A stretch of DNA of 64,000 nt, from NCBI RefSeq assembly GCF_023100805.1, contig NZ_CP095855.1, positions 4,071,001 through 4,135,000 on the forward strand. The letters run 5' to 3'. The stretch comes from Chitinophaga filiformis (GTDB lineage: Bacteria > Bacteroidota > Bacteroidia > Chitinophagales > Chitinophagaceae). Shown in pieces: positions 16,983 through 24,671 of the stretch. Made by a program: the position numbers and the translations under genes. Numbering within the stretch: the first letter of the stretch is position 1; every line of letters begins with the position of its first letter. The notes beneath the pieces were generated by a model. That model saw only the letters and a list, made by a program, of their open reading frames with translations. It ran no database searches and had not been told where the DNA came from.

Positions 16983-17465
16983 ATGGAAGAAATAGAAAAG
17001 ATTCGCCTAAATCCGCCATTTAATGAAGATGAGTGGTTAAGGCTGGTTTTCCTACTTAGCGACACGCAAAATTGGCTGAATGAACTGGTCAATGCTGCCA
17101 TGTTCAGCGTACCCATAAAAGACAGGAAAAAATTATTCCGTAAGTCTTATTATATCACTGTAGGGGCGCTTACTCATATTATGGAAAGGCATTATTTTAA
17201 AATTCCGAGACACCCGAATGTCAGTAAATTCACTATTCCAGTAGTTGAAATATTGGCCTTACTTCGGGATGCCAACATAGAGCCGGTTGAACAGGTTACC
17301 GGCACCATTTACCTTAAAAGGGTGATTGACACCGGAAAAATAATAGGTCACGACTTTAACCAACTACCCACGAGCCTTTTGACCGTTTTGACAGATAGCG
17401 GAGGGCGCATCCTTACTGCCTTTCCCGGTTGCATGAAGTCACAAACCAGTATTTCTAACTTATAA
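16983..17465 (+). CDS. Hypothetical protein, first gene of an unknown pair
   Basis: A 160-residue soluble protein without signal peptide. The C-terminal half contains LTVLTDSGGRILTAFPGC (about residues 132-149). A strand pattern ending ...TD-x2-G-x-I-xTA-x-PG also appears at the end of some small RNase-fold toxins, but this likeness is only suggestive. It is followed after 11 bases by 17477 on the same strand, so the two form an operon. It is divergent from the XRE regulator. The pair sits between that regulator and the integrase, a common cargo position. Confidence 0.5.
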   Translation: MEEIEKIRLNPPFNEDEWLRLVFLLSDTQNWLNELVNAAMFSVPIKDRKKLFRKSYYITVGALTHIMERHYFKIPRHPNVSKFTIPVVEILALLRDANIEPVEQVTGTIYLKRVIDTGKIIGHDFNQLPTSLLTVLTDSGGRILTAFPGCMKSQTSISNL

Positions 17466-17476
17466 ATCTGCCGTTT

Positions 17477-18139
17477 ATGTTTTTCAACAGTCCCCGCCCG
17501 TGGGATAATCTCCCCCTGCGCTTGTCAGTCGAGGAAATACGAGACCCTCACGAAGCCATACACGAATATTTTTCATCATATGACATGCCCGGGGCAAGGC
17601 AGATCATAAACCAATGGTTTGGTTCAACGAGTAAGAAAAGGCCAAGCAAAATATCGCCATCGGGACTTCAGTTTTTTTATGATAGGACGGAATCATTCAT
17701 TGAAGCAGCTTTTTTGGTGGCACAATTAGACAACCGGGAGAGAAAGGGGATTATTGTTCCCTGTAATGATGAAGAAATTGACGTGATGAATCCCATCTTG
17801 TTTTGTGCATGGATTAAAGGGATAGAAGGGAAAACAATATCCGCCCGCGAAGCATGGGACACATTCCCTAGAAATCTTTCTTATAAAGAGTTTTTAAACC
17901 CTTATTTGGCTTTTGAAAAGTTTTTTTCTTTTCTCACATTGGGTGAATGGCGGGAAGCGCTTCGCGAGTTGCTTGGTATGGGTATGTCTCGTAGAACCTT
18001 CCTAGATGAAACAATAGATTTTGATCTGCTGGGTATAAAGAAACGTCTTGAAAAATTGCTCGAAGCCGGTCACCTGATTGATGTTCGGGAATATCGTCAA
18101 GTATTTTATGATAGTATAACTGGTAAAGACAGAGAGTAA
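17477..18139 (+). CDS. Hypothetical protein, second gene of an unknown pair
   Basis: A 220-residue soluble protein, rich in aromatic residues, with no signal peptide or membrane segment. The ATG at 17477 lies 11 bases past the stop of the previous gene. Visible landmarks are a helical centre (DRTESFIEAAFLVAQLDNRE) and a C-terminal helical segment with RRTFLDETIDFDLLGIKKRL. I recognise no domain. The tight spacing suggests that it acts with the upstream protein, for example as a toxin/immunity or effector/partner pair; this is inference. A terminator follows at 18162. Confidence 0.5.
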   Translation: MFFNSPRPWDNLPLRLSVEEIRDPHEAIHEYFSSYDMPGARQIINQWFGSTSKKRPSKISPSGLQFFYDRTESFIEAAFLVAQLDNRERKGIIVPCNDEEIDVMNPILFCAWIKGIEGKTISAREAWDTFPRNLSYKEFLNPYLAFEKFFSFLTLGEWREALRELLGMGMSRRTFLDETIDFDLLGIKKRLEKLLEAGHLIDVREYRQVFYDSITGKDRE

Positions 18140-18161
18140 AGTCTGGAGAGGGGATTAGACG

Positions 18162-18203
18162 AAAAAGGGTGTTTGAAATTTCCAACACCCTTTTGTTTTT
18201 TTT
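18162..18203 (+). terminator. Terminator of the 16983-17477 operon
   Basis: AAAAGGGTGTT (18163-18173) pairs with AACACCCTTTT (18184-18194) across a 10-nt loop, followed by a long T-run. It separates the operon from the convergent integrase gene. Confidence 0.9.
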
Positions 18204-18267
18204 ATTAATCCATTTGTTTGCCCACCCCGACAGGAGTGGTGCGGCGCCAGCGCCACCCCCTCATTGG

Positions 18268-19629
18268 CTACCCTACATTTTGTAACGCGGCAGCGGATAT
18301 ACCTATATCGCCTCTTTTTTCCCATATTTCCCTGATCTTTTGACCTGCCTCCTCAGGGGTAATCCTGATATACCTGTAAAAATCACGGTGGTTTTTATGG
18401 CCGCTTATCTTCATTATCAGATCTACGGGAGTTCCAGCCAAAAATTCATTGGTACAAAAGGAACGGCGACAGGTATGGGAGGTTATCCATGCGTATTTGG
18501 GTTTTACCTGTACTATGTCTTTATTGCCTTTTTTATGAGAGAATTTAATTAACTCGCTAATACCCGCCAGTTGTGCCACTTCTTTGATATGACGGTTAAA
18601 TTCAGGATTGCTCACAATCGGAATCTGGCGTTTAAAGCACCTGATTAGTATTTCCTCAGCCGTATCCCTTAATGGTATAACAACCCAATGATCTGATTTT
18701 TCCTGCTTCTTATATAATGCCCCTTTCCGCACGTCCTCTGGCTGGATGGACGAAAAATCGGAGAATCTTAACCCGGTCAGGCAGCCGAGAACAAACAAAT
18801 CCCTGTATTTAACCAGGTGCGGGTGTTCGGAAAGATCTGTTTGATATATCCGGGCGATTTCTGCCCATGTCAGGTACACCGCGTCCGCTTCTTCGTCCAG
18901 TATTTTGAAATCGGATAAATCTATAGGGGGGATGATCTTACGGCGCATCCTATCCCGCAAGAATATGCGTAGTTGTTTAATGGTTTTCCCTACAGTGGAG
19001 GTCTTTACTCCCTGTATTGGCTCCCTCTTGCCGTTAATTACTTCCGATCTACGGCGCTGCACATAGTTGTAAGTCAGGAAGTTAACTAAGCCTTCATAGA
19101 GGTTAAAATCGAAAGAATCAAATGTGATGGGGATTCCCCGATGCTCCTGGAAGGCTGTCATATGGTCTTTCATGTTCTTATACACGTTCAGCATACCCGC
19201 CGAAACCTTATCTCGCTTGCATTTGATATAGTCCTCTATTTGAAAAATCAGGTCAAGGTTGGTTTTTGAGTTGAGGGCGGCCGCCTGTTGGGTTTTTTCT
19301 TCCAGTGTGGCCGTATCAAATGCCGGGTGAAAGGTTTTCTTTACAAATGCAGGTATGTCCCAAACTTTCTTTTTCACCGCATGGGTGATAATGTCGCTTG
19401 CCTTTCGTAATAGGGCCGCCAGTTGGCCGTTTAGGTCGTCCGCAGCTCCATATATGGCGGGGATGTCGGGGGTAATACGGTGGAACTTCCGGTTCCAGTA
19501 TTTAGGGGGAACGGCGATTTCCGTGTTCAGGAGGACGGTTTTATCCCCGCAGTATTGGATAAAGATAATACAAGTACTATCTTTGCGCACTTTGCCCTTT
19601 GGGCAGATTAGTTTGATTGGTAACAGCAT
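18268..19629 (-). CDS. Tyrosine-type site-specific integrase of the element
   Basis: A 453-residue tyrosine recombinase. The N-terminal part contains a Bacteroidota-type arm-binding region (PPKYWNRKFHRI at about residues 41-52) followed by a SAM-like core-binding domain (about 125-235). The catalytic domain has Arg288 (TGLRFSD), His385 and Arg388 (SHTCRR), His411 (SGHKNH) and the nucleophile Tyr420 (FYRY), with the usual nine-residue gap from His411. It integrates and excises the element at the 15-bp core in tRNA-Lys. The gene lies 160 bases inside the right attachment site and reads inward, with tandem 12-bp repeats directly upstream of its start, so binding there may also autoregulate it. 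Confidence 0.95.
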   Translation of the reverse strand: MLLPIKLICPKGKVRKDSTCIIFIQYCGDKTVLLNTEIAVPPKYWNRKFHRITPDIPAIYGAADDLNGQLAALLRKASDIITHAVKKKVWDIPAFVKKTFHPAFDTATLEEKTQQAAALNSKTNLDLIFQIEDYIKCKRDKVSAGMLNVYKNMKDHMTAFQEHRGIPITFDSFDFNLYEGLVNFLTYNYVQRRRSEVINGKREPIQGVKTSTVGKTIKQLRIFLRDRMRRKIIPPIDLSDFKILDEEADAVYLTWAEIARIYQTDLSEHPHLVKYRDLFVLGCLTGLRFSDFSSIQPEDVRKGALYKKQEKSDHWVVIPLRDTAEEILIRCFKRQIPIVSNPEFNRHIKEVAQLAGISELIKFSHKKGNKDIVQVKPKYAWITSHTCRRSFCTNEFLAGTPVDLIMKISGHKNHRDFYRYIRITPEEAGQKIREIWEKRGDIGISAAALQNVG

Positions 19630-19640
19630 ACTTAAAAAAT

Positions 19641-19665
19641 TTTAGTCGAGTTTTTAGTCGAGTTC
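19641..19665 (+). repeat. Tandem 12-bp repeats at the element's right end (candidate integrase arm sites)
   Basis: TTTAGTCGAGTT at 19641-19652 is followed directly by TTTAGTCGAGTTC at 19653-19665. The same pair occurs, with one diverged copy, at 8604-8628 in the same orientation and spacing. It lies 12-36 bases upstream of the integrase start codon. Confidence 0.7.
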
Positions 19666-19788
19666 AATGCTGTTAACCGTTATAAAGGTAGGACTTTGAA
19701 AAATTGGTCGGTGTTATAAAATATTGAAAATCAACTGATAAAAGTAAGGCTAAGTAAAGTTGTGTAAGGCTTTTCCTGACTTCTGTAA

Positions 19789-19803
19789 TCCCAGCGGGAT
19801 CAC
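19789..19803 (+). repeat. Right attachment site (attR core)
   Basis: TCCCAGCGGGATCAC, identical to the end of tRNA-Lys at 8548-8562. No tRNA body precedes it here, as expected for the displaced 3' fragment of the original target. Confidence 0.88.
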
Positions 19804-19806
19804 CAG

Positions 19807-19838
19807 ACGCGACTTCTCTTTGAGGTCGCGTTTTTTCT
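19807..19838 (+). terminator. Terminator just beyond attR (original tRNA-Lys terminator)
   Basis: ACGCGAC (19807-19813) pairs with GTCGCGT (19825-19831), extended inward by three more pairs, and is followed by TTTTT. Its place four bases after the displaced tRNA end suggests that it ended the tRNA transcript before insertion. Confidence 0.8.
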
Positions 19839-19910
19839 TTCGCTTAAGTGCCTGACACTTTTACCCGCTACGCTCATTTTTGTATCTTAGCTGACAAGTC
19901 TTCTCTTCTG

Positions 19911-20867
19911 ATGAAATATTTTTTACTTTGTTGTTGCTTGCTGTTGCAAGTCGTTACGAAAGCGCAATTGCTATACCCCTACAAGGATACGGTTCATAGA
20001 TACACAATAGGTATTCCTGAAAAATGGAGATATTGGATCAGGAATGATGGTACTCCTATCAAGCTACTGGTTTACGGTATCGACAAAGATTCTACAAAGC
20101 GAATTGCAGACAATTTCAATTTGTCTGTCATTGACCAGCCAGGTATAGATGTTGACAGCGCATTTCAGCTGGTGGCTTATTTCACTTCCCAGACACGCCT
20201 GCAGGTGCAGGATACTGGTAGTTACATGGTCAATGGAAAAAGAATGTTATGGTTTGATGATGTTCATTTAAGTGAGAGCCGAAAGGATACACTTTGTGCA
20301 AGTGACTTTGTAGTATACCACGATAGTAAAGTTTATGTGATCACCTGTACGACCACCCCATCACGTATGTCAAACTCCAGGGAATTGTTTCACCGGGTAG
20401 CACAGACATTCAAAGTAGCACTTCCGCCAATGTATGAGACATTGAAAATAGATTTCCCTACAGATAGAAAATGGAAGATCCAGAGTGAAACTGATGATTC
20501 AACTATGCACTTCATGCAGGTCCTACCTACCAATGAAACAGCAGAACACTGGACTAACGTTATAAATTTTATAACATTTAAAGGAAGGATAGCACAAAGT
20601 GTTGATGAAACACTTTTGAGCTATAAAGCTCAGATAAAGGAGGGAGATAAGGGCGCCAAATTTACTCAATTGTCGAAAGGTGACAATTGGGTGTTGTTTA
20701 AGGTTGAGAGTAACCATCCTCCGGCAGCAGCCACATTGTACTATGTCTTGCAGACCAATTCAGCTGTGCATACGGTCAGTATCACAGTTTCCCAACCTAC
20801 TTTATCAGATGACATAGCAAAAGAATGGGCAGATATCTTCCGGAAGGGGAAATTAGTGACGGAATAA
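19911..20867 (+). CDS. Secreted hypothetical protein
   Basis: Starting at the ATG at 19911 the protein has about 318 residues and opens with a signal peptide (MKYFLLCCCLLLQVVTKAQ). The frame is open 21 codons upstream, but that extension would bury the signal peptide. Two similar beta-rich halves each begin with a short strand pair (YTIGIPEKWRYW near the start, IDFPTDRKWKIQSETDDS in the second half) and could be two PsbP-like or related modules. Exported, function unknown. First chromosomal gene to the right of the mobile element. Confidence 0.7.
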   Translation: MKYFLLCCCLLLQVVTKAQLLYPYKDTVHRYTIGIPEKWRYWIRNDGTPIKLLVYGIDKDSTKRIADNFNLSVIDQPGIDVDSAFQLVAYFTSQTRLQVQDTGSYMVNGKRMLWFDDVHLSESRKDTLCASDFVVYHDSKVYVITCTTTPSRMSNSRELFHRVAQTFKVALPPMYETLKIDFPTDRKWKIQSETDDSTMHFMQVLPTNETAEHWTNVINFITFKGRIAQSVDETLLSYKAQIKEGDKGAKFTQLSKGDNWVLFKVESNHPPAAATLYYVLQTNSAVHTVSITVSQPTLSDDIAKEWADIFRKGKLVTE

Positions 20868-21012
20868 CATATGAAGTGCCTATGGCAAGCATATTAAGAC
20901 CTGCCGCACCTCTTATTGCAATATACACAGAGGTAGTGTCGGAGTCAGTTCCCGCAGGGCATGACCCAAATAGTTAATCGCTATGGACCATTTAGATAAA
21001 TGATGTTATATT

Positions 21013-21372
21013 ATGAGGAGATTGTTTTTTTATATTTTTGTAATTGTCTTATTGTTTGGCTGCGTTGATAAGCGAAGTAAAAAGGAATTTAATACTAGCT
21101 TTAAGACGTGTGATAGCCTTTACATTGAGTTGTATAGAGTGTATGGCAGTGGGGCGCTTGGTGGAGATTTATTGTCCGCATATCTTACAGATTCGACAAG
21201 TTTTAGAAAGTATCTGGGCACGTTTGATGATGCAGATGGTGGGTATTATTGTGAGTGTAAAGGTGATTTAATCGTTGTTGGTAAGGTGTCTAAAAAAGAC
21301 CCTTATTTTAAGACAAGGCAAGTTGGTTCTTTTAGCTTGAGTGAGCTTAAGAAGAAAGGGGAATATGAATAG
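21013..21372 (+). CDS. Small lipoprotein, hypothetical
   Basis: A 119-residue protein with a lipoprotein signal peptide ending in the lipobox LLFGC (Cys17). The mature part has two further Cys close together (YYCEC) and ends in charged residues. No family recognised. It is isolated, with 145 bases upstream and a hairpin downstream at 21421. Confidence 0.6.
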   Translation: MRRLFFYIFVIVLLFGCVDKRSKKEFNTSFKTCDSLYIELYRVYGSGALGGDLLSAYLTDSTSFRKYLGTFDDADGGYYCECKGDLIVVGKVSKKDPYFKTRQVGSFSLSELKKKGEYE

Positions 21373-21420
21373 CCCGCTTAACTTGTTTGAGATGATTTAG
21401 CTTTCGTTAGTTAAGAAAAA

Positions 21421-21452
21421 GCCGCTTAATTCTCTGGATTTAAGTGGCTTTA
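21421..21452 (+). terminator. Hairpin downstream of the 21013 lipoprotein
   Basis: GCCGCTTAA (from 21421) pairs with TTAAGTGGC (ending 21448) with one G:T pair, preceded by an A-run and followed by TTTAAATTT. Probable terminator. Confidence 0.6.
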
Positions 21453-21734
21453 AATTTCATTGATTTCTTCCGTGACCTCAGGTATTGGAAACTCGAACCC
21501 AATTGTTGATGATTTAACTAAGATTTGCCTCCTTTAAACCTAAATGGAACAACATAATATGATAAAAGTTTGAGGAAACTTTTGGGTTGTTGGATGTAAA
21601 CGTATGTACAGAAATGAAGTCAGGGAATAAAACCGTAAATTTTTCTGTCTGGTTTAGAATAGGCGGGTTTTGAAGAAAAAAATATTAATAATATTACCTG
21701 ACTGCCTGGTCAATCGGAGCTATTTCAATTAAAC

Positions 21735-22154
21735 ATGAAGTACACTGTTATAATTTTCTTCACCCTATCAGTATTGATGAACATTGGCTGCTCTTACGAT
21801 GGTAATGTTCAAACTACAGTTACACAATTACCGAAGAAAGAAGGTGATTCGGCAGTTTATATAAAAAAAACAACGTGGGGATTTTCAGGTGATGAACGTA
21901 CAGTTGTTATATCCAATAATCCGGCGGAAGAGTTATCTCCAGAGCCCTCAAGTGAATATGTTTATGAAGGTCTTTTTACTATGTTTTATAAAACGGTACA
22001 AGATACTCTCTACGTTTATACACCTATAGTTGTGACTGTTCCTAAACGCTTTAAATCGATTTATGTCGTTGTTCAAAAGCAACTTAGTAATCCTGAAATG
22101 ATGGAATTGCTTGATAGCGGAAATTACAAGAAGCTAAACTTGGTCGAGCTTTAG
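21735..22154 (+). CDS. Small lipoprotein, hypothetical
   Basis: A 139-residue protein with a lipoprotein-type signal peptide (LSVLMNIGC, Cys19) and a beta-rich mature region with a C-terminal amphipathic helix (SNPEMMELLDSG). No domain recognised. It stands alone. With the two preceding genes it forms a run of small exported proteins of unknown function, a common feature of Bacteroidota chromosomes. Confidence 0.6.
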   Translation: MKYTVIIFFTLSVLMNIGCSYDGNVQTTVTQLPKKEGDSAVYIKKTTWGFSGDERTVVISNNPAEELSPEPSSEYVYEGLFTMFYKTVQDTLYVYTPIVVTVPKRFKSIYVVVQKQLSNPEMMELLDSGNYKKLNLVEL

Positions 22155-22357
22155 CGGATCAAGTTTAGCTTTTTGAGATGGTTTAAAAAAGTTGTTTTAT
22201 AGTTTATTAAAGAGCAACGAATTGGATCATACGCCTGGCTGTTTTTTTATAAGATAGATCGCTCAAAGGATATGGTGGAAATTTACAAGGCTGACAGATT
22301 GGTATAATTGATTGTCCGCGTGTAATCATATCGGCAAGGAACGCTGCTGATATTTGT

Positions 22358-22429
22358 AAAAGGAAGGTACCGTTGTGAAGTAAGCAAAAAAGTGTATATT
22401 TTTTGCGCTTCACAAAGGTACCTTCTTTT
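22358..22429. terminator. Long imperfect hairpin between convergent genes
   Basis: The segments 22358-22391 and 22399-22429 are inverted copies: AAGGTACC, TTGTGAAG and GCAAAAAA in the left arm match GGTACCTT, CTTCACAA and TTTTTTGC in the right arm, with a small bulge and a 7-nt loop. It lies 15 bases from the stop of the minus-strand gene ending at 22445 and can serve as a bidirectional terminator. Confidence 0.75.
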
Positions 22430-22444
22430 ATTATCAGGCGATCC

Positions 22445-24271
22445 CTAGTTTTTCAATATCTTAAAGATCTCGTGTTTACTATTATCCCCCACTTCTATAA
22501 AATATAAGCCGGATGGGAGGCCATCCAATGACAACATTTTCCTGCTGTTGTCAGTGATCTCCATAGTTTTCAGCAGTCGCATATCGCTACCAAACACTTT
22601 GGCTAACACTTTAGAGGTGATAGGTTTGCTGTATTTTATAAAGACATAATTGCTGGCCGGGTTGGGATAGACACTCACAGTTTCTGAGCTGGCTACCGAT
22701 GCGAGTTTGTTGAGTGCTATAGTTGATGCGGTTGTCTTTTGTTCTATCACGCCGCTGTTAAGTGCATCATATGGGTTGACTTTGAACTGACCGCAAAGCA
22801 GTTTGGGAAATACTTTCTGGAACAGGATATATTTTTCTGCGTAAGGTTTGAAGGAAAGTGCTATCGGCGATGCCGTCAGTTGTTTAGGACTGAGGTTGAT
22901 GATGTTTACCGGCGGCTGGTGTAATTTGATACATTGCTGGCTGGTACTACTGAGGTCGCGGAGAAGTACATTGGTGAATGCACTGGGATTGCCGGTGCTA
23001 TTGATGATGTAGTTGGCATTGGCCAGTATCGCGAACTTGTCTTTACCGGCAGCTTTTATTTCGAGGCCATATCTTTCTGTGTAGCTGGCCGTCTGTGGAA
23101 AGGTGCTGAATTCCACGAGTCCCAGTGAACCTGGCACGTAACGCAGTTGCAGGTAGAACACTTCTTTGCTTACGGCAGTGTAATAACTGGTAGTGAAGCC
23201 TGTGAGATACAGGATGTAGTTTTCGTTGCCCAGGTTGCGGATAACAAGGTCGTTGGATTCTTCTGTACCGCTGTCGCCAACATGGAAGGCGCCTATGATG
23301 GCGCCGCTTTCCCTTACGTCAAGTATTAGTACCTGCCTGTTAGGTGCGCCTGTAGGGGCTGTAACATCTGTGAAACCGGAGATGAAGAAGGCGTCGTTGC
23401 CTGCAATGCTGGTACGTTTTACGATCTTGGTGCCGGCAGACTCAGTGGTGGCGCCGAGATAGGCGAAACCAATAACAGGAGTACCGGTAGGCTGAAGACG
23501 AAGGAAAAGTACCTGGCGGGGGCCACCAAAGCCGCTGGTGCACAGCTCCACGTAGCCCGTCAGTATGATATTGTTATCGGTGGCTTCTGTCAGGGCCAGT
23601 GCATTAGCGTTGCAGGTGAAGTTGGTGGAGTACTGGTAATTCCATACGATGGCGCCGGCGCTGGTGAGGCGTGTTGCCAGTATGTTGATCTGTTGACCTG
23701 CCGGCGTGGGACTATAGCGACCCGCAATGATCACGTCGCCGTTAACAGCTTCAATAAGATCATTGTACTCAATAAGTGTGTTGGCGTTGGCGGTGCTAAC
23801 CGCGGAAAAGTGTAGCTTTTGTACCCATACAGGGTTCAGTTGCTGGTCCAGGCGGATGAGTATTGGTGTGGAGTACACAGGGATGCCATTGATCAGGTTA
23901 GGGGACTGGATCACGTAGCCTAGCAGATAGTAACCTTTACCGCTTTTCATGCGGATGATTTTCTTTGGCAGCAGCGAAGGTAATAGCTTGCCTGGTTGTG
24001 GTACCACATGTTCGGAAATGAAGTTGCCGTTGGCATCAAATTGGTCGAGCGACAAAGAGCTTTTCGTGGAATCCTGGTACACGTTGGCGCTCCATAACAG
24101 AAAGGCTTGTGGGGCAGTTGATACGAATGGCGTGTCTACGACGAAACTTGTTGCTTTGTAGTGGAATTGCAATGCGAAAGTGTTGTAGTACTGTTGATCC
24201 GCATTTTGTGCCTGGATAGTGCTCAAACCAATAAGCCAGGCAATAATAGCCAGGTATAAATGTTTGTTCAT
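22445..24271 (-). CDS. Secreted protein with T9SS type A C-terminal sorting domain
   Basis: From the ATG at 24271 the protein has about 608 residues, starting with the signal peptide MNKHLYLAIIAWLIGLSTIQA. The body is beta-rich with many short strand repeats of the delayed-propeller kind (GDVIIAGRYS, NNIILTGYVE, NENYILYLTGF). The final ~80 residues are a type IX secretion sorting domain: VSVYPNPASNYVFIKY, then a GLPSGLYFIEV motif and a short terminal strand KHEIFKILKN. It is exported by Sec and then by T9SS to the cell surface or medium. The open frame extends 50 codons further upstream, but the signal peptide fixes the start. Function is unknown. Confidence 0.85.
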   Translation of the reverse strand: MNKHLYLAIIAWLIGLSTIQAQNADQQYYNTFALQFHYKATSFVVDTPFVSTAPQAFLLWSANVYQDSTKSSLSLDQFDANGNFISEHVVPQPGKLLPSLLPKKIIRMKSGKGYYLLGYVIQSPNLINGIPVYSTPILIRLDQQLNPVWVQKLHFSAVSTANANTLIEYNDLIEAVNGDVIIAGRYSPTPAGQQINILATRLTSAGAIVWNYQYSTNFTCNANALALTEATDNNIILTGYVELCTSGFGGPRQVLFLRLQPTGTPVIGFAYLGATTESAGTKIVKRTSIAGNDAFFISGFTDVTAPTGAPNRQVLILDVRESGAIIGAFHVGDSGTEESNDLVIRNLGNENYILYLTGFTTSYYTAVSKEVFYLQLRYVPGSLGLVEFSTFPQTASYTERYGLEIKAAGKDKFAILANANYIINSTGNPSAFTNVLLRDLSSTSQQCIKLHQPPVNIINLSPKQLTASPIALSFKPYAEKYILFQKVFPKLLCGQFKVNPYDALNSGVIEQKTTASTIALNKLASVASSETVSVYPNPASNYVFIKYSKPITSKVLAKVFGSDMRLLKTMEITDNSRKMLSLDGLPSGLYFIEVGDNSKHEIFKILKN

Positions 24272-24671
24272 GGGGGAATGTTTTAAGTTAACAAAAGGGT
24301 TATTGTTATTGGGGTGACAGAATATCAGTGAAAAGATAAGGACACCGGCCTGTAACGGACATGCAGTCGATGGGACTGTTCGGATAAATTTCCAGGAAAA
24401 GTATAGAGAATGCTGTAACAATGATGCAGTTTGTTATGATTGCTTATGCCCCGGGGATTTTTACCGTTGGTATTCCATTAATTAATGTGACTTTTCGGAT
24501 TTGGTACCGGGGAGATATGGACAGATGAAATGACAAATATGGATTATGGTAAATATCCATTGATCATCTGCCGTTCTTTGCTTTTTTGATGTTGAATAAG
24601 GCTCTCAAACTTCCTAATACTTATTATAGAATAAATTCTATATTTATGACCCTTACCTCAACACTTTTCGA

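Larger units (their letters stand above)
8563..19803. mobile_element. Integrative mobilizable element in tRNA-Lys, ~11.24 kb
   Basis: The region lies between two identical 15-bp direct repeats, the left one inside tRNA-Lys. It contains a tyrosine integrase next to the right end (18268-19629, minus), paired 12-bp repeats resembling integrase arm sites near both ends, an excisionase-like HTH gene (12752), a MobC-like gene (13526), a relaxase (13878) and a membrane protein (14689). There is no VirD4/TraG coupling protein or conjugation apparatus, so it would rely on a helper element. Cargo: genes at 8719, 9562, 10026, 11001, 11438, possibly 11933, 15431, 16381, 16983 and 17477. The cargo is visibly more AT-rich than the flanking chromosome. 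Confidence 0.88.

Noticed and set aside
10026..18139. CBASS, retron or toxin-antitoxin system of a known type
   Set aside because: No nucleotidyltransferase GS motif, no reverse transcriptase and no recognised toxin or antitoxin domain could be seen in the cargo proteins.
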